DNA of 64,000 bases from assembly GCF_963666665.1 (NCBI RefSeq), contig NZ_OY762999.1:2733501-2797500 (forward strand), written 5' to 3'. A program made the translations under genes and the position numbers. Shown piece after piece: positions 52,184-62,298 of this stretch. How positions within the stretch are numbered: the first letter of the stretch is position 1; each line of letters starts with the position of its first letter. This DNA comes from Maridesulfovibrio sp. (GTDB taxonomy: Bacteria > Desulfobacterota > Desulfovibrionia > Desulfovibrionales > Desulfovibrionaceae). The notes below the pieces were generated by a model that saw nothing but the letters and a program-made list of their open reading frames with translations, was not told where the DNA came from and did no database searches.

Positions 52184-53006
52184 TAATCCTTATCTTCCTG
52201 CGATGGCCACCATTCAGGAGGTCATTCAGGAAACTCCCAATATCATGACTTTCCGGGTGACCTTCAACGATCCCGGCTACAAAGAAAAATTCACATTTGA
52301 GCCCGGTCAGGTAGGACAGCTGTCCGCCTTCGGTATCGGTGAATCCACTTTCGTAATCAACTCTTCCCCCACCCGCATGGACTACCTGCAGTTCAGCGTC
52401 ATGCGTACCGGGGAAGTAACCGATAAGCTGCACTCCCTGAGCGCAGGCGACCAGATCGGCGTGCGCGCACCTCTGGGCAACTACTTCCCTTACGAAGACA
52501 TGAAAGGTAAAGATATCGTCTTCGTTGGTGGCGGTATCGGTATGGCCCCCCTGCGCACCCTGCTCTACTACATGCTGGATAACCGCAAGGACTACGGCAA
52601 GATCACCCTGCTCTACGGAGCAAGAACTCCCGTAGACATGGCTTACCAGTATGAGCTGCCCGAATGGCTGGAACGCGACGACCTCGACACCCATCTGACC
52701 ATTGATGCGGAATACGAAGGCTGGGAGCACAACGTGGGCCTGATCCCCAACGTGCTGCTGGAAATCGCACCCAAGCCGAAGAACGCAGTAGCTATTACCT
52801 GCGGTCCTCCGATCATGATCAAATTCACCGTGCAGGCACTCGCCAAGCTCGGTTTCAAGGACAATCAGATTGTGACCACCCTTGAAAAACGCATGAAATG
52901 CGGTGTTGGTATCTGCGGCCGTTGTAACATCGGCACCAGCTACGTATGTCAGGACGGTCCCGTCTACACATACGAACAGCTTAAGAAGCTGCCCAACGAA
53001 ATGTAA
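52176..53006 (+). CDS. flxA: FlxA, NAD(P)H/FAD-binding subunit
   Basis: The 276-aa subunit has a ferredoxin-reductase fold: FAD part around NSSPTRMDYLQFSVMRTG, the NAD-binding VGGGIGMAPLRTLLYY, and a C-terminal [2Fe-2S] site MKCGVGICGRCNIG...CQDGP of the PyrK/HydG type. It should take electrons from NADH for the HdrABC complex. AAGGAG lies seven bases before ATG 52176. It closes the operon before a terminator. Confidence 0.94.
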   Translation: MANNPYLPAMATIQEVIQETPNIMTFRVTFNDPGYKEKFTFEPGQVGQLSAFGIGESTFVINSSPTRMDYLQFSVMRTGEVTDKLHSLSAGDQIGVRAPLGNYFPYEDMKGKDIVFVGGGIGMAPLRTLLYYMLDNRKDYGKITLLYGARTPVDMAYQYELPEWLERDDLDTHLTIDAEYEGWEHNVGLIPNVLLEIAPKPKNAVAITCGPPIMIKFTVQALAKLGFKDNQIVTTLEKRMKCGVGICGRCNIGTSYVCQDGPVYTYEQLKKLPNEM

Positions 53007-53043
53007 TTATCCGGTCCGCATGGACTGTTAATTGCTTACAAAG

Positions 53044-53078
53044 AAACCCCGTTTTCCAGTGGAAAACGGGGTTTTATT
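53044..53078 (+). terminator. Terminator after the hdr-flx operon
   Basis: AAACCCCGTTTTCC (53044-53057) pairs with 53061-53074 (14 bp, AGT loop), followed by a T-rich tract. Confidence 0.93.
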
Positions 53079-53125
53079 TTGACTTTGTCTTTACAGCAAA
53101 GGTTCTTTCTTATTAATATGTAATC

Positions 53126-53494
53126 ATGAAAATACTGCTTGTTGATGACGAAAAGATAAATGCGCTCTCCGCTTCACGGTTGCTTGAAAAACATGGCTAC
53201 GAGGTAACAGTAGCCTCCAACGGACAAGAGGCCCTTGACCGGCTGGACGAATCTGATTTCGACTGCATCCTGATGGACATCCAGATGCCCGAAATGGACG
53301 GCTATGAAGCCATCGACAGAATCCGTGATGAATTTGTATTCGGTGAAAAGTCAAAAACGCCCATCATAGCCATGACCGGGCATTGTTATTCCGATGCCTA
53401 TGAAGAATTCAAACGGGCCGGAATCAAGCATTACATCTGCAAGCCATTTGATTTCAATAACCTGCTAGAGGTAATCAAGAAAGCTACGAGTTAA
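53126..53494 (+). CDS. Stand-alone CheY-like response regulator
   Basis: The 122-aa protein is a single receiver domain: acidic pair Asp7-Asp8, phosphoacceptor Asp51 in LMDIQMPEMDG, Thr in AMTGH and the conserved Lys in ICKPF. It has no output domain, so it signals by protein contact. No partner kinase is adjacent. It converges on the flavoprotein gene with a four-base overlap of the stops. Confidence 0.92.
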   Translation: MKILLVDDEKINALSASRLLEKHGYEVTVASNGQEALDRLDESDFDCILMDIQMPEMDGYEAIDRIRDEFVFGEKSKTPIIAMTGHCYSDAYEEFKRAGIKHYICKPFDFNNLLEVIKKATS

Positions 53495-54672
53495 ACAAAC
53501 TGCCCAGCCGCATAGCCCGAAGACCATGCCCATTGCAGGTTATAACCGCCCAGCCAACCGGTAACATCAAGCACTTCACCAATAAAATAAAGTCCGGGGA
53601 CTTTCTTGCTTTCCATAGTCTTGGAAGAAATTTCAGCAGTATCCACGCCGCCAGAAGCAACCTCAGCCTTGGCGAAACCTTCAGTTCCCTGCGGCTTGAC
53701 CAGCCAAGAATGAATACGCTCAGCAAGGGCAAGCTGGCGCTTCTTGGTCAACTGGCTAACCGGAGTCTCCTCGTCCTGTCCATCCAGCAACAAACCGACC
53801 ATCTTGCGGGTGAAATAGCGGGCCAGAAAATTACGCAGGGCCATATTCTCGCCCTTATGCGATTCAAGAATTTCTGAAATATTATGAGCAGGTAGCAGAT
53901 TAATGGTCAGTGCCGAGCCACGCCGCCAGTAGTTGGAAATCTGAAGCACTGCCGGACCGGAAATCCCCTTGTGGGTGAAAAGCATATCGCCCGCAAAAGT
54001 GCGTTTCTCGCAGGTCATTTCCACAGGCAAGGCATTGCCGCTCAATTCCTTGCAAAACTTCCCGTCCCGTCCGCTGATGGTAAACGGAACCAAAGAGGGA
54101 CGCGCCGGGATCGTCTTGAGCCCGTACTGTTCGGCAAGCTTGTAACCGAACGCAGAAGCACCAACTTGAGGCCAAGCCGGGGAACCCAGCGCCACAACCA
54201 GTGACTCAGCCTCAAAGACCTGCGTACCGCTACGCACCTTGAACGGTCCTTCACCGCTGACCTCTTCAATCTGACGATCCAAAAGAATCTCAACACCCGC
54301 ACGGTGGCACTTAGACACCAGAAGTCCGGCAATGAGCCCGGCACCCTCAAGGGTAAAAAGCTGCCCGTCTTCGCGCTCCTCGTATTCAATACCGGCCTCG
54401 GCAACAAAGGAGATAAAATCCCACTGATTGTGCCGCGCAAGCGCAGACTTAACGAAATGGGGGTTCGCGGAAATATAGTTACCAGCCGCAACATCCATAT
54501 TGGTAAAGTTGCACTTACCGCCCCCTGCAACACGGATCTTACGCCCCGCCTTACCGGAATGGTCCAGCACCAGCACCTTACGTCCGCGCGCAGCAGCATG
54601 CATGGCACAATAAAGCCCGGACGCGCCCGCGCCGAGGATAATTACATCATATTTTGAAGAGGTATTGCTCAT
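53491..54672 (-). CDS. BaiN/HI0933-type flavoprotein
   Basis: The 393-aa FAD protein starts with a Rossmann motif ILGAGASGLYCAMHAA, then GRKIRVAGGGKCNFTN, and has the C-terminal GLYFIGEVLDVTGWLGGYNLQWAWSSGYAAG typical of the HI0933/YhiN group of NAD(P)/FAD oxidoreductases. Some members reduce bile-acid intermediates; the substrate here is unknown. No partner gene is adjacent. Confidence 0.88.
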   Translation of the reverse strand: MSNTSSKYDVIILGAGASGLYCAMHAAARGRKVLVLDHSGKAGRKIRVAGGGKCNFTNMDVAAGNYISANPHFVKSALARHNQWDFISFVAEAGIEYEEREDGQLFTLEGAGLIAGLLVSKCHRAGVEILLDRQIEEVSGEGPFKVRSGTQVFEAESLVVALGSPAWPQVGASAFGYKLAEQYGLKTIPARPSLVPFTISGRDGKFCKELSGNALPVEMTCEKRTFAGDMLFTHKGISGPAVLQISNYWRRGSALTINLLPAHNISEILESHKGENMALRNFLARYFTRKMVGLLLDGQDEETPVSQLTKKRQLALAERIHSWLVKPQGTEGFAKAEVASGGVDTAEISSKTMESKKVPGLYFIGEVLDVTGWLGGYNLQWAWSSGYAAGQFV

Positions 54673-54837
54673 GAGGGAGGTTGTAGGCTGGTTTGGGGGT
54701 TGGGTAAAGGGGAATTATTCTCTGTCCATAAGAATTAATAAATAATTAGTATTTTATTCCGTGCAAAATTATGATAACTAAAATCTCTACGATATTATTA
54801 AAAACACTAACAAGCTACACTACTTAGACTAACAAAC

Positions 54838-55500
54838 ATGACTAACAAACCATTATTGATTCTTCTCTTATTCTCTCTCCTATTTAGCGTTACTGGATGT
54901 CAAAAAAACGTATTCAACTCACTAAGAATCTCTCACCAAAATACGATTCCAGATGAAAAGCTATACCCTGATATAAAAATAGCTATTGTAAACTTCCTAC
55001 CTTTGCCGGATTCCTCACGATTCAAATTGCCAGTGAACAAAAAGGTTATGACTGCAGAGTTTTACTGTGCTGAGGATGAACCAGATTATGACAATGGCTA
55101 CTTCATCCCAGAAGAGTATATGGAGATATTCCACAACAACCTAAAAATTTGGGCAGAAGTTAACCACATAAACCTGAACTTTTTTGAAAATTTGCACGGT
55201 ATTTCGAAGAACAACTTTGACCTAATAATTTTAGGCAGAATTATTACTGCCTCAGTATCCGACTCTGCTATTCTGAAAGTCGAAATCCTCATTCTTGACG
55301 GTAATGATTTTAAGTTGCTGCGACGTAGCATCCTTAGCCACGAAGAATCAAAACGCCAGTCTGACCCGATTCATACTCCGGTTCACTTCATAGGTGAACA
55401 CAACGAAAATTTCTGTATTCAGCGCACATTACTCTCCGTAACCGCACTTCATCTTTCTGAAAAAATTTTCGCAACAGCTTTAGAAGGCAGAACAAAATGA
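54838..55500 (+). CDS. Lipoprotein of unknown function, partner of the CHAT gene
   Basis: The 220-aa protein has a lipoprotein signal (PLLILLLFSLLFSVTGC) with Cys21 for acylation and no Asp at +2, so it is probably sorted to the outer membrane. The mature part is low in recognisable motifs; KIAIVNFLPLPDSS and LIILGRIITASVS suggest a beta-rich domain. It overlaps the CHAT gene start (ATGA at 55497-55500), so the two are translationally coupled. Both genes are AT-richer than their neighbours, a sign of later acquisition. Confidence 0.75.
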   Translation: MTNKPLLILLLFSLLFSVTGCQKNVFNSLRISHQNTIPDEKLYPDIKIAIVNFLPLPDSSRFKLPVNKKVMTAEFYCAEDEPDYDNGYFIPEEYMEIFHNNLKIWAEVNHINLNFFENLHGISKNNFDLIILGRIITASVSDSAILKVEILILDGNDFKLLRRSILSHEESKRQSDPIHTPVHFIGEHNENFCIQRTLLSVTALHLSEKIFATALEGRTK

Positions 55501-58500
55501 AAATTTTCAAACTTGATCGACTCATTCTCTCAATCATAATCATCCTTTTCGCCTCTCAAGCCAATGCCGCAAATGATCAATGTGCATGGAAAAAAGAAAC
55601 TTCACTCAGTCCAGCTGATTTTCATGCCTTTGTCAGCTACTTCAAAAAAAAGAAAAAATATAACAACCTGACGGATCTACTGGAACATGAATTGTTGCTA
55701 ATGGAGACTAGGGCAAAAGAAAGTAAAGATGAATACGCCGAATTAGAAACTAGGCTCTATATTATGGATGATCTGACGGAAGTATATACTTATGGTCTGG
55801 TAGACTTCACAAAAGCTTCTGAACTGAACAGCCTCACAAACAAATTATATAAAAAAATTGAAGCCAAAGGACTACTGGAACTCCCTGTCTCATCTTACTT
55901 TAATAATTATCGTTTTCTTTTCTATACTTTCTACCCAGGAGGATCATTCCTGAACAAATCGAAAATGGATTTCGTTTTTCCAGATAAGTTTATAAATTCC
56001 ATCCGTGAAACTGATTTCAATAAATTAGGTAAAAGAATAAAAAGTCGAACAGATTTCATCCAGCAGAAACTGGGCAGGCCTATTCTTGCCAAACCTCATT
56101 ATGAAAATTCAAACAAATTAAATTTTGCCCTTTTCAAATCCTACGTTAATCTGATCGATTTCTCTCCTGAGTATTCGATACTTGAGCGAGAGTACCTAAA
56201 AGCTCAAGCCGCTTCACCAATACTACTATCCTCCCAAGAGGACAACGAACTGTTAATTAATGCAATTATACAGACAAATAGCACTGCACTTCGCACAAAC
56301 AGCCAGCCCAGCAAAGAAGAGCTTATACGCTATTGTCAGATGAATTATTGGCTGGTTCTAGCCCTTCTTGAAGATCAAAAGCCCCGACAGGCTCTGATTC
56401 ACCATAAACAGTTAATGACCCTCATCGACCAATTAGATGAACAAATACTGTTTGACTACAAGGAAGCCGAAAGACTCTTGCGCGACTATTATAGCAACAA
56501 ACTACAGGAAACCAATAAGACTCGCCAAACCACCAAGTCATTCCTGTCCGGATTGGCCAAGGCCGGAGTAATAATCGCCAAAGTAGGACTTGTCATTGCT
56601 GGAGCAGCTGGCGATATCGCTATATCCTCACAGGGGCATACATCGACCTCACTGACTGAAACGGCTCTGGATATCTCCCTATCCGGAGACGAGCTGGACT
56701 GGGGAGCAGGAGATGCGGTTTTGAATTCGCAAGTACTTTCCCCTCTCGATAAACTTGATGAAGATAACCCTGAACAGCTCAAGAAGGCGATGTCTCCCTA
56801 CGCCCTCAAGCTCAACCGTTTTCTAAACAAATATGAAATGATCAATTACCTATCGGCCGTAGGTGACGCATATGCACACAGTGGACTTAACAAACAAGCC
56901 TACAGACAATACGATGAAGCCATCAAAATTGTAGAAAAGCAAAGAATCACAATTCAGTCTGAAACAGAGAAAGTTAACTTTTTCGGCCTGAAAGAAAGAC
57001 TATACGGCAAAACAGTACAAGTACTGGTAGAGCTGAAACAACTTGATCGCGCTTTCGAATATATTGAGCGCTCCAAATCAAGAGCTTTTTTGGATATAAT
57101 TGCTGGGAACGACATCAAGTTAAAAGATCGAGCCCAAAATGCTCTCTCCAATGGATACGCAAAGAACAACCTAGCACTGGATAGTATCCTGGAGTCTGGG
57201 TTGCAAAGCAATGACCAACTGGAACTCATTACAACTAATTTTCGTGGGATCAAAAAACTATCGTCAAATGTAAACAAAGAAACGGCAAAAGAGATATACT
57301 CTCTGTCCAATGTAAATTCCATAAATATAGAACAAGCCAAAGATTTAATTGAACCGGGGACAGCTATCCTTGAATACTACCTGAATGGCAACAAACTAAC
57401 TATTTTAACAATAAAAAACTCTGGACTTACCTGTACAGTAAAGGAAATTGATTACAAGGAACTATGCCGCGAAATAGCCAAATTCAAAACTGCCATCCTT
57501 AAAAAACAATACGGAAATAAACACGCTAGGAACCTATACAATATACTGATAGAGCCTATAGGCAGAGAAATAAGTAAATGTAAAAGATTGATAATTGTGC
57601 CGCATAAGGTCCTGCATTATTTACCGTTCCACGCACTTAAATCTCGCCAAGGCTATTTAGTCCTCAAGCACTCAATATCATATTCTCCCAGCACTACGGT
57701 ATTGTCCATTGTCGAAAACAAAATCGGTAACAATAACGGAAAGGCACTTATTATAGGCAACCCCACAAAGAACTTACCTTTTGCAGAGAAAGAGGCCTTA
57801 AGCATCGGTAAGATACTAACTAATTCAACAATATGCATTGGCAACAACGGGACAGAAACCATAATTAAAGAAAAATCTGATGAGTACAATGTCATTCACA
57901 TTGCAACTCATGGTTCATTCAATGGCAAGGACCCGATGAATTCCGAGTTATACCTTAGTCCTGACCAAAAAAACGACGGCACACTTAGGGCTACTGAACT
58001 CTTCGGATGCGATTGGCACGCATCTCTAGTCACACTTTCAGCATGTGAAACAGGTATTAGCAAATACAATCGAGGCGACGAGCTTATAGGTTTACAACGA
58101 GCAGTATTCTTTGCCGGGACTAAATCCCTGCTGGCTTCATCTTGGAAGGTTGATGATAAATCCACCAGCTACCAAATGAGAAAGTTTTACAAATATCTGA
58201 AAAAATACCCCAAAGACCAAGCGTTACAAAAAGCTCAGGTTGACACACTCATTGAATATGGACGTCCTTATCACTGGGCATCATTCAAACTTATAGGATC
58301 TCCCCGACGTGCTATCAATCCTGAGTATCGGGTTAGAATAAACACTACCCCCCATGATGCAAAAATTAAAATTTACGGCACTCCCAAACGCAACACCCCG
58401 TATCTACGGCTTCCTACCGGAAAATATACCGTGAACGTGTCTCACAAAGGATATGAGACCCAAAATGCCACTCTTAAAATTTCACACGACAAAACAATTC

Positions 58501-58625
58501 ACATACGCTTAAAGCGTGCGAAGAAGAAAGAGCAAAAAAAGAAAGGTAAAACAACAAATACTGCCCAATTCCAAATCAAAACAGGCGAAGAGCACCAGCT
58601 CTTCGCCTATTTACTTTTCATATGA
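55497..58625 (+). CDS. Exported CHAT-domain protease-like protein with C-terminal PEGA domain
   Basis: A 1042-aa precursor with a signal peptide (LILSIIIILFASQANA, cleaved near 24), a Lys-rich helical region, a hydrophobic segment at about 352-377, TPR-like helices near 450-545, a caspase-like CHAT domain at about 660-930 with His805 in IATHGSF and Cys850 in LSACETG, and a PEGA repeat near 947-1005. CHAT proteins are cysteine peptidases or related enzymes, often in defence or signalling, but most known examples are cytoplasmic. Here the export signal places it in the periplasm or at the envelope. The last codons run through a terminator hairpin. The partner lipoprotein is encoded upstream with a shared ATGA. 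Confidence 0.88.
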   Translation: MKIFKLDRLILSIIIILFASQANAANDQCAWKKETSLSPADFHAFVSYFKKKKKYNNLTDLLEHELLLMETRAKESKDEYAELETRLYIMDDLTEVYTYGLVDFTKASELNSLTNKLYKKIEAKGLLELPVSSYFNNYRFLFYTFYPGGSFLNKSKMDFVFPDKFINSIRETDFNKLGKRIKSRTDFIQQKLGRPILAKPHYENSNKLNFALFKSYVNLIDFSPEYSILEREYLKAQAASPILLSSQEDNELLINAIIQTNSTALRTNSQPSKEELIRYCQMNYWLVLALLEDQKPRQALIHHKQLMTLIDQLDEQILFDYKEAERLLRDYYSNKLQETNKTRQTTKSFLSGLAKAGVIIAKVGLVIAGAAGDIAISSQGHTSTSLTETALDISLSGDELDWGAGDAVLNSQVLSPLDKLDEDNPEQLKKAMSPYALKLNRFLNKYEMINYLSAVGDAYAHSGLNKQAYRQYDEAIKIVEKQRITIQSETEKVNFFGLKERLYGKTVQVLVELKQLDRAFEYIERSKSRAFLDIIAGNDIKLKDRAQNALSNGYAKNNLALDSILESGLQSNDQLELITTNFRGIKKLSSNVNKETAKEIYSLSNVNSINIEQAKDLIEPGTAILEYYLNGNKLTILTIKNSGLTCTVKEIDYKELCREIAKFKTAILKKQYGNKHARNLYNILIEPIGREISKCKRLIIVPHKVLHYLPFHALKSRQGYLVLKHSISYSPSTTVLSIVENKIGNNNGKALIIGNPTKNLPFAEKEALSIGKILTNSTICIGNNGTETIIKEKSDEYNVIHIATHGSFNGKDPMNSELYLSPDQKNDGTLRATELFGCDWHASLVTLSACETGISKYNRGDELIGLQRAVFFAGTKSLLASSWKVDDKSTSYQMRKFYKYLKKYPKDQALQKAQVDTLIEYGRPYHWASFKLIGSPRRAINPEYRVRINTTPHDAKIKIYGTPKRNTPYLRLPTGKYTVNVSHKGYETQNATLKISHDKTIHIRLKRAKKKEQKKKGKTTNTAQFQIKTGEEHQLFAYLLFI
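58584..58607. terminator. Terminator overlapping the 3' end of the CHAT gene
   Basis: GGCGAAGAGC (58584-58593) pairs with GCTCTTCGCC (58598-58607) with an ACCA loop, ten perfect pairs, then a T-rich stretch. It lies inside the last 14 codons of the CHAT gene and 37 bases past the manC stop on the other strand, so it probably serves both convergent genes. Confidence 0.75.
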
Positions 58626-58643
58626 ATTCAACCAACAAATCCT

Positions 58644-60059
58644 CTACACAGACCGCCCATAAACATCCTCAAACCTCTGAATATCATCCTCACCCAGATA
58701 ACTACCGGTCTGGACTTCTATAAGCTCAAGATCAATTTTGCCGGGATTTTCCAAGCGATGCATGGTTCCGAGTGGGATATAGGTGGATTGGTCTTCTTGT
58801 AATAAAATTTCATTCTCACCGACTGTTACTTTCGCAGTACCCTTAACCACGACCCAATGCTCGGCGCGGTGATGGTGCATTTGCAGGGAGAGCACCCCTC
58901 CAGGTTTAACAACAATTCTTTTGACCTGAAACCTGTCCCCGCTGTCCACGGTTTCGTATGATCCCCATGGGCGGTAAACCTTGCAATGATTCTCCGCTTC
59001 CGTGCGGCCCTGCTTTTTTAGCTCCTCAACCAGCCCGGAAACATCCTGTCCGTGTTCCCGTCCGGCCACAAGGACTGCGTCCGCAGTTTCGACAACAATC
59101 ACGTCAGCCACACCGACAACACCGAGCAGTCTGCCGGACGAATGAAGAAAACTATTGCCTACATTCTTCGCCAGCACATCTCCTGAAACCACGTTTCCGG
59201 CGGAATCGGTTTCCCTTTCATTCATTAAGGAATCCCACGAACCGATGTCGGACCAGCCGCCGTCAAATGGAACAACGCTTAGATTATCCACCTTTTCAAT
59301 CACCGCATAATCTATTGATTTGGCAGGGCTGGACTTAAAGCTTTCCTCATCAAGACGCACAAAATCCAGATCAGTGTGCGCTTTTGCAATGGCATTTTGG
59401 CAGGCGGAGTACATTTCAGGCTCAAGCTGTTCCAGTTTTTCAAGAAAAACATCAGGTCTGAACACAAATATCCCGGCATTCCAAAGATATTCACCGGAGT
59501 TAAGATACGATTTCGCTGTCTCAAGGTCCGGTTTTTCAACAAAGCCCTGCACCGCTTGCGGAATCATGGTTTCAAATTCACCGTCAGTGCGGATATAACC
59601 GTAGCCTGTTTCCGGCCTGTCCGGGACAATACCGAAAAGTACAATCTCGCCAGATTGGGCAGGCTCTACGCCTGAAAGAATTGCTGAATTGAATTTTTCA
59701 AGATCACGGATGACGTGATCTGAAGGCATAACCAGCATGAGGGCATCAGGATATTTATTACGAATATGAAAAGCCGCAACAGCAATAGCCGGAGCCGAAT
59801 TACGGCCTTGCGGCTCCAGAAAAATAGCTTCCGGCTCAATTCCGACTGTCCGCAACTCCTCGGCAACCATAAATCGGTAACTCTCATTGCAGACAACTAC
59901 CGGAGCCTGCGCTCCATTCAAATTGCAGCCCCGTTCAACAGTATTGCGCAGCAGGGAATGTTTCCCGACCAAGTTCAGCAACTGCTTGGGATGGTTCCTG
60001 CGCGAAAGAGGCCATAGTCTGGTTCCGCTGCCTCCGGAAAGAATAACTGGTACAATCAT
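58644..60059 (-). CDS. manC: Mannose-1-phosphate guanylyltransferase / mannose-6-phosphate isomerase
   Basis: The 471-aa bifunctional enzyme makes GDP-mannose and mannose-6-phosphate for surface polysaccharide. The N-terminal nucleotidyltransferase has GGSGTRLWPLSRRNHPKQ and FVEKPDLETA; the C-terminal cupin isomerase domain has SLQMHHHRAEHWVVVKGTA. Length matches the AlgA/ManC group. It stands alone and is convergent with the CHAT gene. Confidence 0.95.
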   Translation of the reverse strand: MIVPVILSGGSGTRLWPLSRRNHPKQLLNLVGKHSLLRNTVERGCNLNGAQAPVVVCNESYRFMVAEELRTVGIEPEAIFLEPQGRNSAPAIAVAAFHIRNKYPDALMLVMPSDHVIRDLEKFNSAILSGVEPAQSGEIVLFGIVPDRPETGYGYIRTDGEFETMIPQAVQGFVEKPDLETAKSYLNSGEYLWNAGIFVFRPDVFLEKLEQLEPEMYSACQNAIAKAHTDLDFVRLDEESFKSSPAKSIDYAVIEKVDNLSVVPFDGGWSDIGSWDSLMNERETDSAGNVVSGDVLAKNVGNSFLHSSGRLLGVVGVADVIVVETADAVLVAGREHGQDVSGLVEELKKQGRTEAENHCKVYRPWGSYETVDSGDRFQVKRIVVKPGGVLSLQMHHHRAEHWVVVKGTAKVTVGENEILLQEDQSTYIPLGTMHRLENPGKIDLELIEVQTGSYLGEDDIQRFEDVYGRSV

Positions 60060-60384
60060 ACTTTATCCTGCTTACGCTAATACACTAGAATAGAAAAATA
60101 TTTACTTTCACAATGACTATAGAAATACACGCTTCAACAAAAGTGTGCAAACGCATGGCATCATGGGCAGAGTTACAAGGCAAACTCAACACTTGCCCAT
60201 CCCCGCAAAGACGGGTATTGAGGGGCCGCAACACGTGATATTATCTTTATAGATAAAGAAAACGATTTTTCACCTTTCACGGCACAATATCCCGGATAAA
60301 TTAATTTTTTCATGCAACCAGCGTTGCATGTACGGGATGTTTGCGGCGTGGAGAGGAATTTATATTTTTTTAGGAGAATTTATT
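60060..60384. other. Intergenic region between manC and ychF
   Basis: No gene is seen in these 325 bp, which carry the divergent promoters. A hairpin CATGCAAC-CAGC-GTTGCATG lies at 60311-60330 and a GC-rich cluster at 60188-60232. Neither matches a known RNA class. Confidence 0.4.
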
Positions 60385-61485
<1,101 letters not shown>

Positions 61486-61523
61486 TTTGCCTCCTGAAAA
61501 CCGAAGCCACACATAAAAAAATC

Positions 61524-61557
61524 AAAGCCGCAATATCTTTATAGATATTGCGGCTTT
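61524..61557. terminator. Bidirectional terminator after ychF
   Basis: AAAGCCGCAATATCT (61524-61538) pairs with 61543-61557 (15 bp, TTAT loop), with T-rich sequence on both sides. It separates ychF from the convergent membrane-protein gene. Confidence 0.93.
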
Positions 61558-61577
61558 CTATTTCATAGTCATCGCCT

Positions 61578-62240
61578 TCACTGATGTTTATTTCTTGCAC
61601 TGTACCGCAACAAGAATATCGATATGTATCCTATAAAGAGATGGGTCATAACAATTAAAAACATAATTCCTACATGAACTGACTCATTACCTTCATGTTT
61701 ATTGTTTATAAAAGTATAATAAACACAAAAAGGGAACCATGGAATAGCAATAAAAGAAAAAGATAAATTTCGTATACCCCATTTAAAACCAATCTTTAAA
61801 GGCAAGACATTTAGTGCAAAAGTATAAAGATAAGAACGGAGACAATATATACATACAGGCAACACAAAAAATGCAACAACAGCTGAATATTTAAAAATAA
61901 GACATAAGGTATGCTCATCCAGAACACCTAAATAAACACTACCCACAAAAGGCAGTAGAAAGAATAAATGTATGCCCAATAAGACTATATATTCGTTATA
62001 TCCCCAGTACCAATCTTCATCATCTTTCCCCTGACTCCTAAATCGATCATAAATCAGCCCCCAAAAACATATAATTGCGACGAAAAAGACTCCCGCGACT
62101 TCTTGCTGTGGAAACATTATCGTAAATCGATTATCTCCCGGGTACGGACTAATCAGATACAGAAGAAAATGGCATATTGATGAAAAGAATGAAGTCAGCA
62201 ACATTCTGTGATTTATGATCCATCTAAACGACCTCTCCAC
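61578..62240 (-). CDS. Multi-pass membrane protein of unknown function
   Basis: A 220-aa protein with about six hydrophobic spans (SFFSSICHFLLYLIS, GVFFVAIICFWGLIY, LLGIHLFFLLPFVGSVYL, YSAVVAFFVLPVCIY, SFSFIAIPWFPFCVYY, IMFLIVMTHLFIGYI). No family recognised. The GTG start at 62240 follows AGGAGG by ten bases; the AT-rich base use differs from the neighbours and suggests acquisition. It is 58 bp downstream of the EamA transporter gene and may share its transcript. Confidence 0.68.
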   Translation of the reverse strand: MERSFRWIINHRMLLTSFFSSICHFLLYLISPYPGDNRFTIMFPQQEVAGVFFVAIICFWGLIYDRFRSQGKDDEDWYWGYNEYIVLLGIHLFFLLPFVGSVYLGVLDEHTLCLIFKYSAVVAFFVLPVCIYCLRSYLYTFALNVLPLKIGFKWGIRNLSFSFIAIPWFPFCVYYTFINNKHEGNESVHVGIMFLIVMTHLFIGYISIFLLRYSARNKHQ

Positions 62241-62298
62241 CTGACTATTACCTCCTAAACAAAGCAACGTAGCTTTCCTTTCACCTGCGCTGGACAGA

